Below, in pieces: positions 6,488 through 8,479 of a stretch of 8,479 bases of DNA (the stretch's first letter is position 1; each line of letters opens with the position of its first letter). Location of the stretch: the NCBI GenBank assembly GCA_002693605.1, contig NZQO01000135.1, positions 1 through 8,479 on the forward strand, written 5' to 3'. Source of the DNA: Flavobacteriaceae bacterium. Lineage in GTDB: Bacteria > Bacteroidota > Bacteroidia > Flavobacteriales > Flavobacteriaceae. A program made the position numbers and the translations under genes. The notes under the pieces are model-generated. The model made no database searches. It was not told the origin of the DNA and saw nothing but the letters and a program-made list of their open reading frames with translations.

Positions 6488-8347
6488 TTATCTTTTGTTG
6501 AAGACCGAGGCCTTATAGTCAATCTGTTGGTCCTGGTCGGTTATCAATTTTACTAAATATACACCATCGCTCAGGTTCGCCGTTGGGAAGCTGAAAGAGT
6601 TGCCGTTTCCAACGCTGTTTTCTGAATAAACCAATTTTCCGGACATATCAAAAATTGAAGCCGATTTAATCATATATCCCTCAGGGTTTGATACCTCCAA
6701 AATCCCTAAACGATTATTTTGGAAGAAATCCATATTCTCCTTAAGATTCTCCCTTGTGCGGGTAGGGGTTATAGCAGCGACTGGCGGTAATTTTGGCTCG
6801 GTGGTGCCTCTAAATACAATATAGAAACGATTGTGGTAGGTGCCCGCGGGTAACGTTAACGACGCCTCCCCATTGCCATTAATTTGCTGTGAGATATTAG
6901 TTTGGCTATCCCATAGATAGGCCTTGTGATCTATTTTGACCTCCTCAATAACTTTAAAGTCTAATGTCGATTGTTTCGTCAACTTAAAGCCTAACGGGAT
7001 TCTCTTTCCCAATTCGAAATTTGTAAAATTAATTACGTATGGCTTAATTCCTTCATCCGAATCTATAGTGAAATATGCTTCGCCGGCCTTGGCATCCATA
7101 GGACTGGGACCATCGTACATTCGATCATCCTTATCTGTTGCGGTATCGTGAAAGCCCAACAGTATTTGACGGGCGTATAATTCATTAAAAACGATATCAA
7201 GCCTCATTTGTGGCCATCTATCATCAACATTAGCCGCTGCTGAAGCTGCTTCCTCTTCACTTGCGGTGTTTTCACTATTTCTAAATACAGATATAACATC
7301 ATCTTTGGGAACATATACACGGTGGCTATTCTTAAACTCGATTGTGCCGGCAGTGCCATCGGTAAGAATCTCAAAGCCTTGTGCGATAGGTACAAACCGT
7401 CTATTCACCATTTTTCCCTTGCCAGTCCCGCCACTTGTAAAACCGCCGGCGTCATAATTAGTGAAGGCAGGAGGCACGTAGGTACCCATTGCACCACCAA
7501 CTGCTGTCCAAGTTCCCCAACCACCAGACTTATCTGAATAATAATGACTGAATTCACTATCTTTAGGTTCATCCCAAAACCGGATTGCCGAAATTATTGT
7601 ATTTTCCGTAATGAAGGGTACAAGATCAATAGCCGAAGGATACGGATTTCCTGAAACTACGCGATACATATTAGCAGGCATATTGATAGATATAACTCCA
7701 TTGTTGGCTCTGCCGCGAAAGTCAAACGTATAGGCCTGGGTTGTGGCACCGCCACCGGGGCTAAGCCCCTTCATAATAAAGCCTAAACCAGGATCTGCAT
7801 TTTCGCTACCATTTAGACGTGACCAATTGGCCTCTGCGTCATTGTTAGGAGAAGGTGGCTTTGTATAGGCCCATCGCGTGGAGATTGTTCCTGGACTTGT
7901 GCTAGAATTACCATTTAGACCGCTTGTGCGGGCTAATTGAGAAGAGGCTGTTTGGGTGTCGCCACATCCGTCACAATCAAATAATCTTGGTAGCCCCGAT
8001 CCTCGATTTCCAGCAGCCCCGTTCGGATTGCCCACGGGAGAATGGAAAAAGGTGTAGTGATAGGCACTAGTGCTATCAACCGTTTGGTACACTGAGAGAT
8101 GGCCATTACCGTCATTGGATGATCCTGTATCGCCCTGTATGAGTTGTGCTTTATTTCTTAGGTAGATACTTGGTACAGTAGTTCCCGGAGCATTATTTTT
8201 TTCTAAATTCAAATCTTGCTCAACGAAAATAACTTGGTCATTAACGTAGACATAGGAGTCTGTGGCGCCATTTGGTTTTACGAATAATTGTGCTAATAGT
8301 ACAGCGGGGGAGCACAGCAAAGCTGTGAAAAGCAGTAGGTTTTTCAT
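6488..8347 (-). CDS. T9SS type A sorting domain-containing secreted protein
   Basis: A 619-residue exported protein. Residues 1-19 are a signal peptide (MKNLLLFTALL core, cleavage LLA before Q20). The C-terminal part from about 545 is a type A sorting domain of the type IX secretion system, with the usual order: an NNRLGILEVSNP strand, IKSASIFDMSGKLVY, then SFSFPTANLSDGVYLVKL, ending in KASVFNKR. The protein should therefore cross the outer membrane through T9SS and be released or anchored at the surface. Between lies a beta-rich region with SGNPYPSAID (232-241), an acidic stretch at 360-377 and a segment RQILLGFHD-ATD-DDRMYDG (393-413) that I recall from other flavobacterial T9SS proteins. 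I identify no enzymatic or carbohydrate-binding domain. The only mature cysteines are Cys125 and Cys128 (FDCDGCGD). It is the first gene of a likely three-gene unit. The 132 nt upstream are AT-rich with no confident promoter. Confidence 0.9.
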   Translation of the reverse strand: MKNLLLFTALLCSPAVLLAQLFVKPNGATDSYVYVNDQVIFVEQDLNLEKNNAPGTTVPSIYLRNKAQLIQGDTGSSNDGNGHLSVYQTVDSTSAYHYTFFHSPVGNPNGAAGNRGSGLPRLFDCDGCGDTQTASSQLARTSGLNGNSSTSPGTISTRWAYTKPPSPNNDAEANWSRLNGSENADPGLGFIMKGLSPGGGATTQAYTFDFRGRANNGVISINMPANMYRVVSGNPYPSAIDLVPFITENTIISAIRFWDEPKDSEFSHYYSDKSGGWGTWTAVGGAMGTYVPPAFTNYDAGGFTSGGTGKGKMVNRRFVPIAQGFEILTDGTAGTIEFKNSHRVYVPKDDVISVFRNSENTASEEEAASAAANVDDRWPQMRLDIVFNELYARQILLGFHDTATDKDDRMYDGPSPMDAKAGEAYFTIDSDEGIKPYVINFTNFELGKRIPLGFKLTKQSTLDFKVIEEVKIDHKAYLWDSQTNISQQINGNGEASLTLPAGTYHNRFYIVFRGTTEPKLPPVAAITPTRTRENLKENMDFFQNNRLGILEVSNPEGYMIKSASIFDMSGKLVYSENSVGNGNSFSFPTANLSDGVYLVKLITDQDQQIDYKASVFNKR

Positions 8348-8350
8348 ACT

Positions 8351-8361
8351 ATTTGGTTTTA
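8351..8361 (-). promoter_or_regulatory. TAAAACCAAAT leader element before the T9SS protein gene
   Basis: On the minus strand TAAAACCAAAT ends 3 nt before the ATG at 8347. It is identical to the element at 2781-2791 before the DUF1508 gene. There is no Shine-Dalgarno sequence. A role in translation initiation or a shared 5' leader is inferred, not shown. Confidence 0.4.
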
Positions 8362-8479
8362 GTAAGTCAGATTATTTGGGGTAATTTGACTAAAAAGTTG
8401 GTCGTAAAAATACATTATTTTTTTTACATGCCACTATTTCAGGTTAAAAAGGTAGTTTTTTCATATTATTTTACCTATC

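Noticed and set aside
8400..8479. TATTTTTA on the minus strand as a -7 box for the T9SS protein gene.
   Set aside because: Seven of eight positions fit TAnnTTTG, but no TTG is found at the right distance, and such matches are common in this AT-rich stretch.
1..8479. Search for an undescribed defence, phage, toxin-antitoxin or mobile system.
   Set aside because: No nuclease, helicase, transposase, integrase, reverse transcriptase, repeat array or toxin-like pair is seen. Nearly all the sequence is explained by conserved housekeeping and envelope genes.

Overview
This window looks like ordinary chromosome from a marine-type Flavobacteriaceae bacterium (Bacteroidota). The evidence is a type IX secretion (T9SS) sorting domain, a flavobacterial zinc-metalloprotease C-terminus, a 'CCC motif' membrane protein next to a DUF2752 protein, and start codons that mostly lack Shine-Dalgarno sequences and instead sit behind A-rich leaders. 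Genus cannot be told from the sequence alone. I see no rRNA, tRNA, CRISPR array, insertion sequence, phage gene or origin.

Layout. Positions 1-2407 hold a plus-strand run of three tightly packed genes: the 3' end of a DUF4953-type zinc-dependent metalloprotease, a secreted four-cysteine protein I cannot name, and ltaE-type threonine aldolase. Gaps are 4 and 6 nt, so they are probably one transcript, closed by a terminator at 2406-2439. That terminator also faces a minus-strand pair, rlmD (23S rRNA m5U methyltransferase, 2885-4294) followed by a small DUF1508/YegP protein (2456-2776). A 144-nt divergent intergenic region separates rlmD from rocD (ornithine aminotransferase, 4439-5716, plus). 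rocD ends at a strong symmetrical terminator (5732-5765), which also closes a minus-strand cluster read from the right edge: a 619-residue T9SS cargo protein, a DUF2752 membrane protein and a CCC-motif membrane protein.

The genes fall into three loose themes. Amino-acid metabolism is represented by two PLP enzymes, threonine aldolase and ornithine aminotransferase. RNA modification is represented by rlmD. Envelope and secreted functions are represented by the metalloprotease, the secreted hypothetical protein, the T9SS protein and the two small membrane proteins. Nothing ties the three themes into one pathway.

I found no convincing new defence or mobile system. The points most worth a second look are: a perfect 11-bp inverted repeat lying on the codons of the DUF2752 cysteine signature and followed by a T-rich run; a four-cysteine insertion in ornithine aminotransferase next to the PLP lysine; an identical 11-nt element (TAAAACCAAAT) just upstream of two separate start codons, with a partial copy at a third; and the unexplained T9SS/DUF2752/CCC gene cluster, in which each protein carries closely spaced cysteines.
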